Assembly (NCBI GenBank): GCA_031841125.1
Contig: CM063114.1
Location: 26,667,266 to 26,731,265 of the forward strand
DNA from: Acanthococcus lagerstroemiae
Lineage: Eukaryota; Arthropoda; Insecta; Hemiptera; Eriococcidae
Direction: 5' to 3'
Length of the DNA stretch: 64,000 nucleotides
The translations under genes and the position numbers were made by a program. The notes below the pieces were generated by a model. The model searched no databases. It saw only the letters and a program-made list of their open reading frames with translations, and was not told the DNA's origin. Below, piece after piece: positions 1 through 11,245 of this stretch; positions within the stretch are counted from its first letter, which is position 1; every line of letters begins with the position of its first letter.

Positions 1-1660
1 CTCGTAAAATATCAACTGTAAAAAAAATATTTTCAAATAGAAATTGTTCCGCACTGAATTTTTTACAGAATACGGCTCTTATAATCTTTTTGTAACCACC
101 CCCAAAATGCCACAAATATGAGGTTCAATATAACCCTTTATTATGCTTTATATCAACCCAACCAGTAATTGGGTTTTCCCAAGAATCTCGAAAAATATCA
201 ACCATACGAAAAAACGTTTCGAACAAAAATTATTTCCCATTGAATTCTCCACAAAATAGGTCTCTTATAATAGTTTCGTAACTGCCTCCAAAATGTCATA
301 AATAGGATGTTCAATATAACCCTTTATTTTGCTTTACATTAACACAACCCGTAATGTGTTTTTCCCGAGAATCTTGGAAAATACCAACTGTAAGAAAAAA
401 CTTTTCAGATAAAAACTGTTCCCCATTGAATTTTACACAAAATAAATTTCTTATAATTTTTTTGTAACTGCCACCAAAATGCCTTAAATAGGGGGTTCAA
501 GACAAAAAACTCTTCATATTGCTTTACATTGACACAACCAGTAATAGGGTTTTCCTAAGAATCTTAGAATATATCACCTTTAAGAAAAAACTTTTCAAAT
601 AAAAATTGTTCCCCATTGAATTTTTTACAAAATACGTTTCTTATAATTTTTTTGTAGCCAAAATGCCACAAATAGGAGGTTCAATAAAACCCTTTATTTT
701 CCTTTACACTAACACAATCCGTGATCGGGTTTTCCCCAGAATCTCGGAAAATATCAGCAGTAAGAAAAAACTTTTAGGACAATAATTTTTCCCCAATTGA
801 ATTTTACATAAAATAAGTTCCCTATAATTTCTTTGTAACTCCCCAAAATGCCATGAATAGGAGTGCAATATAACTCTTCGTTTTACTTTACATAAACACG
901 ACCCGATCTGTTATCCCAAGAATCTTGGACGATATCAATTATAAGAAAAAACTTTTCAAGTAAAAACTGTACCCCACTGAATTTTACACAAAATAAGTCT
1001 CTATTGATTTTTTTGTAACTGTCCCCAAAATGTCATAAATAGGAGGTTTCATATAACCCTTTATTTTGTTTTACACATAAACACAATCCATAATCTGTCT
1101 TTCCCAAGAATTTTAAAATACTTAACTATAAGAAAAAACTTTTCAAGCAAACATTGTTTTTCATTGAATTCTACACAAAGCAGGTATCTTGTAATTTTTT
1201 TGTAATTGCCGTCAACATGCTATAAATAAGGATTTAATATAAGCCTTTATTTTGCTTTATATTAACACAACCAGTGATAAGTTTTCCACAAGAATCTTGG
1301 AAAATATCAACAGTAAGAAAAAATTTTCAGATAAAAATTGTTTCCCATAAATATCACACAAAATAGATCTCTTATAATTTTTTCGTCACTGCCCCCACAA
1401 TGCCATAGATAGGAGGTTAAATATAACCCTTTATTTTGCTTTACATTGACACAACCCGTAATCAGTTTTTCCCAAGAATCTGGGAAAATATCAACCATAA
1501 GAAAAAACTTTTCAAACAAAAATTATTCCCCATTAAATTCTCCACAAATGAGGTCTCGTGTAAGTTTTTGTAACTGCTCCCAAAATGCCATGAATTGGTG
1601 GTAAAATATAACCCTTTATTTTGCTGTACATTAACACAACCCGTATGGGGAGAAATTGCA
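1..1660. repeat. 185-bp satellite array, open at left edge
   Basis: About nine head-to-tail units with a period near 185 bp. The anchor AATATCAAC followed by a run of A falls near positions 10, 195, 380, 570, 750, 932, 1118, 1303 and 1488. Each unit also carries TGCCATAAATAGGAGG-like and CCCTTTATTTTGC-like segments. Units differ by scattered substitutions and small indels, so the array is old. It starts beyond the window edge and stops abruptly near 1,660. Short antisense reading frames inside it only follow the repeat period and are not genes. Confidence 0.9.
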
Positions 1661-3870
1661 GGATTTTCCTTATTTTTTTTTGGTCTCACCAACTTTAGCA
1701 AACAGCCAGGGTACAAAATACCCCGAACCCATTTCTCTGAGTCTCTGTCTACCAATTCCAGTAACAGTTCCCTCCTCTATCCTTGGATACAACACATCGA
1801 ATTTGTGTTTCTCAGTTTTTTAGAATCAGAAATGAAAATTCTACTACTGCTTTTAAAACTTCCATTAGTACACTTCGTGATAGCACTGCGTTCATTTTGT
1901 CATTTTACTTTTTTCACGTAGAATAATATTCAACTTATTTTGAATTTCTTCGTTGTAGGTTAATGATCTGAAGTTCCAATACTACATTCAATATGTCAAA
2001 AGAGCAAAAAGATCTCGACTGACACAGCCTATCACAACACAAAATGTTGGTATAATGATTCTTGCCAGTAACTCAGTTTATTTCACAAATGCTCTAACCA
2101 CACTGTGACAGCAAAGAGCCTCGAGAGAAGCCAATTATGTTGGGATAAAATAGAGGGTGTAGAGGACTAAGTGTATTATAAACTGGAATTTATAAGAGGA
2201 AAGAGGTGTTTCCCCACCCGCTGGAGGAACGAGCTCGTTAATAAATTTGGTTTACTTTGGCACAGAGCTGCCCTTCATAGGAGTAAATAGAAACGGATAG
2301 TGGAAGCCTATGCCACGCATTGGACGGAATCGGCACCTATGCCGAAGACCCAAGTCCAAAGGTGGAAAAAAAACAACAACATATTTTAAGAGCCATTTCA
2401 GCCACATCATTCGCCATTCGCGAGAAGTGGCCAAGTGACATTTCCGGTTGACATAGTCTGTTGCTGTTTGTTGTACTAGCTTCATGAAGATGTAATAAGA
2501 GGCCATGTTAGCCGGAAACGTCACTCGGCTATACTCTTTCAGCCAAGGGCTGAGGCTTCTACGAACAGTTCCAAAAGGCCGACACAAACTCCACTACTTC
2601 ATTTACAGATTTTCCCGTCAAATGCGTTATAAATTCGGCGAACTTTTCAAAAGGTTGAGCATTTCCACTTCCTTTTCGTGAAGACTGCGTCAATTTATAC
2701 AGATTCCAGTATCGAGTCGAAAGAGCCTTCTCCGTATTGAATTTATTCGTCGAGGCGTCGAAAAATCAAATCAAACGATCGATTGCGCTCCGATAGTCGG
2801 CGAGTAAAATATTTTTTACTGCGGAATGACGCATTTTTTTAAAAGACATTTTCTATAAAAGGAATACCGCGGCAGGTCGCGTAAAAGTAAAAAACTTTTT
2901 TCATTTCGATATCTCGCCGTCGTAGTTCTCCGGAGACCGCGCGCAGACGTTGACTGATTTGAAGCGCAAATGACATTTTGAACAAACGCAAAGTTTTTCC
3001 ATTTCTGCGAAACTTGTTCCTCGTTTTTATTGCACTGACGGTGCGGTTACAACGGCTATTTTAAAGTGTAAACGTTCGTAAAGTTTTTCCCATGTCTGCT
3101 GGAATATCATTTATAAGAACGCCGCAGGCTCCTCACTTTCGCCACGCCGGAAGTAATCCAACGGGAAACCGGAAAATTCCCGAAAGGCTTTCCCTCAAAA
3201 AAGGCCCGTTTAAATTTAGCGGTCAGTGAATTGGAGACAGAAGTTGAAGCGTTAGGTTTGTGATCGCTGGTTTCAGAGATTTTCGGCTTTCTGCCCAGCG
3301 ATGACGAATAGTAGGACACGAAAGGCAGCTGCCACACATAAATTCCAAGTTTTTTCTCGTCTTATTGTGGCACGAAAATCACCCCCTCTTTTTCGATTGC
3401 CAAGTCAAGCTGACGTCGAACAAACGGTAATCTCCAAGCCCCCAAGCCCCGAGGCCAGGTTACTCCTAGATGAAACCAGTTTCCTTCCTTCAAAAGGAGG
3501 ACTTTGGAATTTCGAATGGAAAGACGCTGACAAAATATAAACGTAGAACATTATGGGTGATTACGAAAATCCACTTTTTAATCTGACCTCAATTACGTTC
3601 CCCAATTCGATTTTTTCTCCTTCTACGAGGCCAAACTACCTTTGCTTCAAAAACTGAAAAAAGTATGAGAATAGAGTTCTTTTGGTTCGTTCAGTCATGG
3701 ATAACCGGAGGAGACTCTCGATCTGATTGAGAGGCGCAGATGTGCTAAATACAAAGGTAACGATGGGGAATGCAGGAGACTGAATCGCATGGTACAACAG
3801 GGCTGATGTAGATAATACAGGGAAGCGTATAGGTACAAACAGGATATGTAAAGAGATGCAAGAATATGCA
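1661..3870. other. Satellite flank, then mostly unique DNA without a recognisable gene
   Basis: About 1,665-1,765 follows the satellite and resembles 46,905-47,005: TTGGTCTCAC, then AACCCATTT, then a pyrimidine-rich stretch. It is probably part of the same repeat. From 1,765 to 3,870 I see no transposon ends and no coding stretch with splice signals. The open frames of 76-213 codons have no recognisable motif. Around 2,700-3,300 the base composition is more balanced and rich in CG. Confidence 0.5.
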
Positions 3871-3876
3871 GAGTAG

Positions 3877-4329
3877 AATGAGGTAGTCCTCCACCCAGAG
3901 GATGAAGAGAAGACAGCGTTCTCAACTGGTTCCGGACTCTGGCAGTACACAGTGATGCCCTCTGGACTGTGTAATGCACCGGCTACGTTTGAGCGTTTGA
4001 TACGAGACAGTCCTATACGAGGCCTACTAGGCAAGATGTGCCTAGTGTACCTCGACGATGCGGTCATCTTCGGAAAATCCACCCTGCAGCAACACCTATA
4101 TAAGGTCAGGCAGGTGTTCTCCAGGTTCCGGAGTGCCAGGTTGAAGCTGTCACCCAAGAAGTGTTCCCCAGCCCGGAAGGAGGTACAATTTTTGGGCCAC
4201 GTCATCTCCAACGAAGGAATCCGGACGAACTCAGACAAGCTATCTGCAGTGGAAAGATGGCCGGTTCCAGGGGACAAGCGTCAGATCATGAGTGTCCTCA
4301 GATTCTGTTCCTATTGCCGAAGGTACATG
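3877..4329 (+). pseudogene. Ty3/Gypsy retrotransposon reverse transcriptase fragment
   Basis: One reading frame from about 3,877 encodes the fingers and palm of a Gypsy-type reverse transcriptase, which copied element RNA into DNA. In order it shows EKTAFSTGSGLWQY, then MPSGLCNAPATFE, the catalytic box LVYLDD (YLDD codons 4,048-4,059), then FLGHVISNEGI and a WPVPGDKRQI...CSYCRRY segment leading to the connection region. This order is diagnostic of Ty3/Gypsy. A TAG stop sits just upstream of about 3,877, the first catalytic-domain part is missing, and neither protease, RNase H, integrase nor LTRs can be found. The family normally uses YLDD or YVDD, so the active box is intact, but the element is a dead fragment. 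Confidence 0.88.
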
Positions 4330-4399
4330 ACTTTGCTGATATTGCGCGGTAGGGAGGATGAAGACAGGTGGAGAAAAAATTCCAGTCCACGTACATAGA

Positions 4400-6090
4400 T
4401 ATTAAAAGGTGATCGTCATTTTCGAACGCCGGAATTTCTACCGGAATCCCCTCCAGTTTCAACAAAATACAAAAAACAAATTCAGTATAGTTTTTGCCTG
4501 ATCGGAAAAGAGGAACGCGTGCCACATGCCTTCTACCCTGCTACAAGGAAATACATTGAATAAACATTTTTCATTGAAAACCTTTTTTCTATGGATTTTG
4601 ATTGGGTTGAAAATTTGTGTTCATAATTTTCAAGGAGCTATACGATGCTGGTCAAGCATAAAATATGGCTTGACTGCGAAGTGTAGGTCAATGGCCTCAA
4701 AGGATGGCTCTCAAATGAAAAGAGGAGGGATGGAAAATAAAACTCGAGATACGGATTGATTTAAAGGTTTGGGTTTTCTTAAGTCGATTTGCGGGTAATT
4801 TTCACGTCTGATCCTCCGAGGAATCACGAAAAGAGTTTGGTATCAAATATTGTTAATTTTTACGAGATATCACCTCACTACATGTTTTCAAGGTCGCTGA
4901 AGCCAATTCGTATCCGACTCGTCTGGTGGCCCTAGAAAGAGTCCAAATTAAATTATAATATTTAAAAAAAAATTATTGAATGGTAACTAGGACCCCGATC
5001 GACTGATTGTTATTTGGTTACAGCTCCCTTTAGTGGCACTCCGAGAAGCTGAATGTAAGAACTACTTTAAAGTTGAATTCAGCTACTTGAAAAACCAATT
5101 GTATGTTCTCAGCCCTCCGGATCTCTTTCTGAAGCCATCCCCTGAAGCCATTGACCTTGACTGCGGAGCCAAACTATTTTATTTTCAAGCACAGTCCCAT
5201 AGCCAATTGAAATCGATACGAACCTATTTTTAACACATTAATAAAATTAATTTTCGGGTAACAATATCGAAACTTCGTGTATATTTCCTTACGAAGCCAA
5301 AAGGACGTGTAGCACATATATCTTCCTCATTCGCTCGAACTAAAACTTTGCAGAATTTTCTAGTGTTTAATTGAAACTGATGAAGGGTAGTGGGGATTCC
5401 TAGAAAAAATAGAAAAAATAACCCACTAAGATTGAATAAAAACTACCCTAGTAGATGTATGAAAGAAAGAAATTTTAAGCATTGGAAAAAAACAATTTTC
5501 CATGTAAATTATTTTCGATTGTTAGAAATGTTAAAACCAGGTCTTGATTTCCCATGACTGATGAGATTTCAGCCTCGGGCAACAAAGAGACGGCAAATTT
5601 TAAAAACATGTTATACTTTTCTTCCACTCTCATATGTAAATTCAAGTATACGTAATTGGTGGGAGGGCTCTCCAACATTCTCCTGGGGCATACCACAAGT
5701 AGGGCGGCAAAAGTATTTCAGTCTCCGAATTAGTAGGTCAAAGCTTAACCCGGAATTTTTTAACTTCTACAATCGGTAGAGAGAAGAAAGATAATTTATG
5801 CACAGGGAAAAGTGAGTTGAGAGTCAATCAAAAGAAATCACTTTATATTCAAGGAGCACAAAATATTTACACATACACCCGAGTCCTAATGCAAATCTGA
5901 TTTCTGATTTAAAGAGAAAAAAAAAAGGTATCATTCTGACCTATTGTTTCAAAAGCAATCCTGAAAAGTTAATAACTTTGTTGAGTTGCTGTTCCTCTCA
6001 TTACCACCTCATCCTAGGGTAGAGAAATATGGTAAAATGTCATCAATTTTGGACTGTCCTTTTTTTCTGAAGTATGCCATATTAGGTATA
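4400..6090. other. Unique AT-rich DNA, no gene seen
   Basis: No coding motif, terminal inverted repeat or tandem structure stands out. The open frames of 60-80 codons here lack splice signals or recognisable domains. Confidence 0.4.
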
Positions 6091-6096
6091 CGTATA

Positions 6097-6562
6097 CAGT
6101 GAACCACCGGTTATCCGAACTAATTGGGGAATTGGGTGCTTCGGATAATCAAAAATTTGGATAATAAAGACTTTTTCCCAATATATTATAAATGAAGGCA
6201 AAAAGAACGAATGTACTGTATTATGAATAAAAATGACTACATGGATGACTACAGCATTATGCAATACAAAAATAATTAGAAAAATGACGTAGAAAAAGAT
6301 ACAGTAGATACTTCGGCTATTAAAAAAATGAAAAATTGAAAAGATTCAATTTTCTCAAAAATAGTCTAGTGATTTTGGTGCAACATTTGTGACTCGTTTT
6401 CTGGTTGCACTGTCTCTCTATTTTCTCAACATCATACACGAGGTTCAGATAACACGGTACATGTTCGTATAATCGGTACTTCGGATAATCGGGAGGGGTA
6501 CTGGGGCTTCGGATACTACGATACTTCGGATAATCGGGGTTCGGATAACTGAGGTTCGACTA
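6097..6562. mobile_element. pogo/Tigger-like MITE
   Basis: Terminal inverted repeats read CAGTGAACCACCGGTTAT at the left and, reversed, AGTCGAACCTCAGTTAT at the right. Several copies of the subterminal motif TTATCCGAA or TTCGGATAA lie at each end. CAGT(C)GAACCTCG followed by repeated TTATCCGAA is the established end structure of pogo-group (Tigger) Tc1/mariner transposons. A TA dinucleotide flanks the left end (6,095-6,096); the right TA is degraded. There is no transposase, so the 466-bp element depended on an autonomous relative. Confidence 0.8.
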
Positions 6563-7103
6563 TCGCACTAAATATTGAATATCTGGTCTGCAATTCCCTT
6601 CCCCACAGCAGAAAATGGGTCTTAAAACGTTGTAATCGAGTATTTACGAACCTTATAATCAACCTTGACAAATTTCAACGAATCTTAAAATATATCAAAA
6701 ATAATAAGCAAAAAAATGTACTAAAGAATGTTGGAGGAAGGAAGATCTCCCAAAATTTTTTTCGGATTTCAAAATTTAAATTCCTTGATAATTTAGAAAA
6801 GTGGCTCAGCAGGTGAAGAGATAAAAGCAAGACGCTGTTCCTACCTGTATTATTTACTTTAATAACTTTTTCTTATTGCTTGTCAAGTTTGAAAATGTTT
6901 ATTAGCTGACTAGGTCGAAGTCTGAGTTGTCAAGATAGAAAAAGTGAAAAAAATATCGATTATGTGCTTGTTGGTCTCAATCGTTTTCATTTCGGCGAAA
7001 TTAAAAACCTGTCCCCTCGATGAAGGGGTGCTTCCTATAACGTCTTCCGGAGTTGTTCAATTTAGTAAAATTAACCCTTATTTGAAAAAACTGAAATGGA
7101 AAT
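6563..7103. other. Unique DNA with a short signal-peptide-like frame
   Basis: No clear gene. A frame from an ATG at 6,962 encodes about 48 residues beginning MCLLVSIVFISA, which looks like a signal peptide. It then runs straight into the MITE at 7,104. No convincing donor site closes it as an exon, so it is not called as a gene. Confidence 0.35.
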
Positions 7104-7272
7104 CAGGGTCGGTTTTAAGTACTTTGCCGCCATGGGCTGCAGTATTTTTGCCGCCTTATTTTTGTATACCCCCGTCCCGCAAATGTTTTTCTTTGGGTGG
7201 CAAATCTGCCGCCCCAAAATTTTGCCGCTCTGGGCTGTAGTACAGTCAGCCCATATGGTAAGATCGGCACTG
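7104..7272. mobile_element. Short hAT-like MITE
   Basis: Ends CAGGGTCGGTTTTA and, reversed, CAGTGCCGATCTTA match at most positions. Inside, GGGCTGCAG / CTGTAGTAC and repeated TTTGCCGCC segments are also roughly inverted. CAGGG-type ends are typical of hAT elements. The expected 8-bp target duplication is not clear, so the boundary is tentative. Confidence 0.5.
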
Positions 7273-7362
7273 ACTGAACTGCATTGTGACCATGAAGAGC
7301 TAAATCATACTGATTGACTTCAATACGCATCACTGAACTGAACTGTGAATTGAACTCGAATC
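7273..7362 (+). repeat. Dispersed repeat R1, left part
   Basis: The sequence ACTGAACTGCATTGTGACC, then AAGAGCTAAATCATACTGA, then AATACGCATCACTGAACTG recurs in reverse at 54,000-54,090; its continuation recurs at 21,455-21,560. Here the repeat stops at GAATCAAG and resumes at 8,329 with TGTCGGTCGG, so another sequence has been inserted into it. Confidence 0.65.
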
Positions 7363-8328
7363 AAGGCAAAACTTTTTAGAAATTTGAAAATATGCCGATT
7401 TTCCAATCTAAATATTTCTTTATTGAAAAAATAATAAAACGGAAGCAAAATATGAACCCGGAGACTGAATTTTTGGGAACGTCCTTGTACCCTCAAAAAA
7501 AGTCTGCCTTTTTTCTATACTCTTTATTTTTCTTCCTTCCTCCGTTCCTATTTTTACCTTATTTTTGAAGCGTATTTTTTTATAGAGAGCCGCTTGAGAC
7601 ATTCTCTCCTTTCGGCCCTTGTGCAAACCTGCACCATACGAGGGGTTTCCTGGATTCATTTAATACTACGATAATAAGACTCTTTTGACCCATCAAGACT
7701 TCCTCCTCCTACTTATGTAAAACTTTTAGGACTCTTTCAGACTTCTCTGAGGCTTCAAGGATCTTCCGAATTTGTTCAAGACTTTGTCTGGCTTCATTAA
7801 AACATTATACCTTAAAAATGAAAAATTTAAATGAACAGTTTCAAAATTTGCCAACTGCCAAATTATTGGGGTGTTTCACCTTACTCCCCTCATAGTTTCG
7901 TCCCTGCAAATGCAGATTGGAACCTTATCCCCCAAGCACTCACATTTGCGCAGATGAGCATACCCTAGTCTGGGAGGGTAAGCTGGAAGGATATTACGAA
8001 TACTTGAAAGGAACACACAACTTCCTTTACACATTAAGGTGGTTGTTATTTACTCTTGGTGATTTTTTTCTCTTCTGAATTTTCTCTGATCGTCTCCTAA
8101 GTTGATTTCTATGAAATCAATCAAAAAGAAAGGAAAAAAAAACCTACAGGTCGATCGGACTTAGGGGAATCCGTGCCACAGGCTCCCTTTCATGCGTATG
8201 GGAAAAACACATGGAAATTTGACTTTTGTTCTAGACTAAATTTCCATCCTATATTTACCAGGACCAAAGCACGTAAATTAAATAATAGAACATTTGCTAT
8301 CGGATTCAATTTGTGACATAATTTCGCC
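7363..8328. repeat. Dispersed repeat A (copy 1), inserted in R1
   Basis: This 966-bp block matches 55,776-57,320 (copy 2) and partly 57,590-57,865 (copy 3). Landmarks are GCCGATTTT...AATTGAAAAAATAATAA, CCAACTGCCAAATTATTGG, GTTTCGTCCCTGCAAATGC, ACTCACATTTGCGCA and ACATTTGCTATCGGATTC. It carries no coding domain. In copy 3 the repeat ends at TTTCGTCCCTG (reversed CAGGGACGAAAC), a hAT-like terminus, so part of A is itself a former MITE. A short GACTC-rich stretch lies at 7,660-7,800. Confidence 0.7.
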
Positions 8329-8376
8329 CCTGTGTCGGTCGGGAAAAGAATGAGAGGCAGCCAACAGACATATTCG
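8329..8376 (+). repeat. Dispersed repeat R1, right part
   Basis: TGTCGGTCGGGAAAAGAATG, then CAGCCAACAGACATATTCG continue the R1 repeat interrupted at 7,362. The matching run at 21,507-21,560 and the reversed copy at 53,938-54,000 are uninterrupted. A run of A follows. Confidence 0.65.
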
Positions 8377-8395
8377 TGTCAAAAAAAAAAAAAAA

Positions 8396-8610
8396 AGCGG
8401 AGGAATGGACGCCTTATAACCACAAAAGACACACGAGCAGACCCATAACAAAGTGGAGGGAGGAATTTACGAAAGAAATGATGATAAAATGGATAAGGAT
8501 ACCTAGAAACAGAAGAGATTAGCTAGAAAACGGAGAGGCATATGCCAAAAATGGACGGTGGGGAATGATGGAGACGACGCGCCAGCTCGGAGGCCGGCGC
8601 ACAGAATCAG
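8396..8610 (+). pseudogene. RTE-like LINE ORF C-terminal fragment
   Basis: A frame with stops and one shift reads RADP...KW.EEFTKEM, then RIPRNRRD, then LENGEAYAKNGR. This is the basic C-terminal tail of insect LINE endonuclease/reverse transcriptases, compare the tail at 33,952-34,512 (RWREEFTRAL...WRELTEVYAQKW). Only the last part of the protein is left, as expected for a 5'-truncated insertion. The RTE clade is my best recollection for this tail type, not a proven assignment. Confidence 0.6.
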
Positions 8611-8791
8611 GAAAATGTGTAGACAATATGCACCATTAACAACCCTGTACTGAAGTAACTCTGAACAGCTTCATGCAAGGACCAACAGAATACTAGCCCT
8701 TATCTTTCTGTCATAGATAATGCTAAGGTTGTAGACAAGGGGTTCCCAAATTTACACGGAATGGCGAGTTTATTCTCCGCTGCCATTCACC

Positions 8792-8955
8792 CCAGTAGCA
8801 CTCAAGTACATTAGGCCGCCATCTTTATCTTTCCATTCGCCGTGCGACCTCGACCGTCGTCGCGGGCAACCTCAATCGTTGCCCGCGACGCGTTCGCTTG
8901 TCGACGGGAAAAGTAAGAATAAAAATGGCGGCTCAGTGTACTCTAGTTTACAGTG
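8792..8955. mobile_element. Foldback MITE
   Basis: Two arms, AAGTACATTAGGCCGCCAT and, reversed, GAGTACACTGAGCCGCCAT, extend into ATCTTTATCTTTCC / TTTTATTCTTAC. They enclose a CG-rich inner hairpin (CGCGGGCAAC...GTTGCCCGCG). The 164-bp unit can fold almost end to end. No transposase and no clear target duplication are seen, so the superfamily is unknown. Confidence 0.6.
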
Positions 8956-10733
8956 ATCCTATGAGTTTTTTTCATTTCACCATTCGGCCATAATTGAACC
9001 TACTATTCCCCAGAAATGATGCCTGGAGAGCGCTATCACAAGGTGTGAAGAAGGAGAATATAGCGTCGGCGACGATCGTACAAATTGCGCAGTCGAAACA
9101 GTAACATGTTATAGGCCATTGCTATTCTGGGCTAATGAGGTGTATCAATTCAAAAGTAATCCGCCATGACACGTCTTCATTTTGATTGAGTTGCGCTCGA
9201 CTTTCGCTGCAGAGAGCTTTGCGCCTGTGGGTAGATTTTCAGCTCGTGTGTAAATGGATGATGACTGACTCGGCGATAACGGCTTTAAATTAGAACGGTT
9301 TCGCAATCGCATATACGATCATGCGGCGGGGATTATGATCTTCCACTCTAGTGCTACTTTATTTTTCTCGCGCTATGATGCTGTGACTTGCGAGTCCATG
9401 TAACAGGAGTCCAGAAACATCGCGGTGTGTCATCACCTCTCAGCGGAATAGTGTTACATTTTATTCGAAACGAGAGTACACACGAGACATCGCATAAAAT
9501 ATGGCTTAATTTACAGCGCAGCGAAGTACTTCAACCAATTAGCACGACTATTCGAAATTCGCCGGCTATGTTCGAAACGCACACGCACACACACACACAC
9601 ACACTCCATGGATGTGGCGCGAAACCGAAACTGTTTCAACGATAATTTATGACAAATTCCACGTCAAGACGAGAAGAGAAGCCCCATTACAAACTCTGAG
9701 ATAAATAATTCAATATATAAACCGATGCTAAAAACCAGTACTCCCGCGTTCCGCCAAATATTAAATGTACCCGAAACGGAGAAATGTAATTTTAATTTTC
9801 CCTCCGACACATTAGCCGTTCAATCGAATTCGTTTTTTATGACGCCGCATTAGAAAAAAGGGCGGCGAGGGCGAGCGGGGGTGGGGGAGGGAGGAGAGAG
9901 AAAAAGCGCCAAGACAAATACATGAGGAACCTATGAAAAAGCGCGCCGAACCGACGAAGAAACGGCGTAAAACCGACGTAATAAAGGAGAAAGTTAGAAA
10001 GAGAGGAGACTAGAGCAGAAATATTAAACAGAGTGAAAGATTTACCAAAATAAATGAGCGGTTATTATTTGTCCATTTTGACGTGTCACGGCTCGGGAGA
10101 CTGCCGAGTAAAATGACGTGTGTATGTGGCACCCTCTTTGTCAAAAGAGTGCGGTGGCGTCTAATGGAATTTCGCGTTGAAATAGAACGCGGGCGGGGGC
10201 GGCCGGCATTTCCACAAACTGAATGTGCCAGTGCGGGCGTGTAAAGAGAAAACTTTATGAAAATGTTTCTGCCGGCTGACAAAATTAGGAGCCTCACATT
10301 GTTCGGGGTAGGCGTCACTTACCGCGGCCGGAGAGCGCCCAGCTCGTGAAATGTGTTTTTTACGTATGCAGAGGAAACGCCGGTCTCATCCTCGAGTCTT
10401 CTGTCTTCTTTTCATAATTATACTTTTTAGCGATAGTCCGTTTCAGCACCCAGAGCCGGCATTAGGGGAAGAGGGATGTCACCCTCATCGCTTCTCGATT
10501 TGCAAATTTGTTGCATCGTAGAAGAAGTCCCCCTCGTCTTTACAGTTCGGCAAATTCGCAATTTCAGCTACTCAGCAGGCGGATTCACGCAGCTTCAGAA
10601 CTTTTTGGCTGATTCTTTGAATTCAACTAGTGGTCTTCCTAGGTACCCAGCATGGAGGGAGTAAACTTTTCTCGGAGCTTCGTGGAAAAAGAAAATCAAT
10701 GGCACTTATTTTCAATTTTCATATTTTCTTTTA
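8956..10733. other. GC-balanced, low-repeat DNA; a CA microsatellite and a purine-rich tract
   Basis: No exon or transposon is recognisable. The stretch is richer in CG dinucleotides than its surroundings, has a dinucleotide repeat at 9,579-9,604 and a G/A-rich tract at about 9,855-9,920. It could be intron or regulatory DNA of a gene lying outside the window. Confidence 0.4.
9579..9604. repeat. (CA)n microsatellite
   Basis: About thirteen CA units with one CG interruption. Confidence 0.95.
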
Positions 10734-11243
10734 CCGCAAATCGGGGTGACTTTGCTGATTTTCATTTTTGACCATATTACTGGCTCTGTGACGAATACAA
10801 GTATGTATTCCTGAATTTCACTATCCTCTGAAGGATGATTTTAATTACGTGAAATTTGCTGCCATCAAGAGTTTTACCTGAGCCCATTGAATTCCGAGGA
10901 ATATTTATCTTCTCCGAAGACGTAATTTAAAGTGAATTGCAATTTTTCTTTCGTTTTTATGGCCTTTCGTAATAAATTTTGAACATTTCACTCATTTTCT
11001 GCATGTATTTTTTAGGTATGTACCGGCAATGTCACCCCGTGCGCAGGTAACTTTGCCGATTCATCTTTAGGCCTTTCTGGGAGGGGGGAGGGAAATTTTG
11101 ATTTCCCTAGCTCATTTTATTCTCAAAGCTTCAACTAATCCGGAACCGTTTTTAGATTCCCTGTATCTCCAATAAATCACGCACTACAGCTGTTCAAAGT
11201 TTGAGAACCGCAAAATGTTCGGCAAAGTCACCCCGTTTTACGG
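10734..11243. mobile_element. 510-bp element with TA target site and long TIRs
   Basis: Left end CCGCAAATCGGGGTGAC then TTTGCTGA. Right end, reversed, CCGTAAAACGGGGTGAC then TTTGCCGA. TA lies directly outside each end (10,732-10,733 and 11,244-11,245). An internal partial copy of the same end is present near 11,022. There is no coding capacity. The TA duplication points to Tc1/mariner-type transposition, but I do not recognise the family. Confidence 0.75.
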
Positions 11244-11245
11244 TA

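Noticed and set aside
1307..1755. Antisense open frames in the left satellite (70 and 97 codons)
   Set aside because: They repeat with the 185-bp unit and arise from its composition; no domain or splice signal.
6944..7240. 98-codon frame starting with a signal-peptide-like segment
   Set aside because: The signal-like part runs into a MITE, and no convincing donor site or second exon was found.
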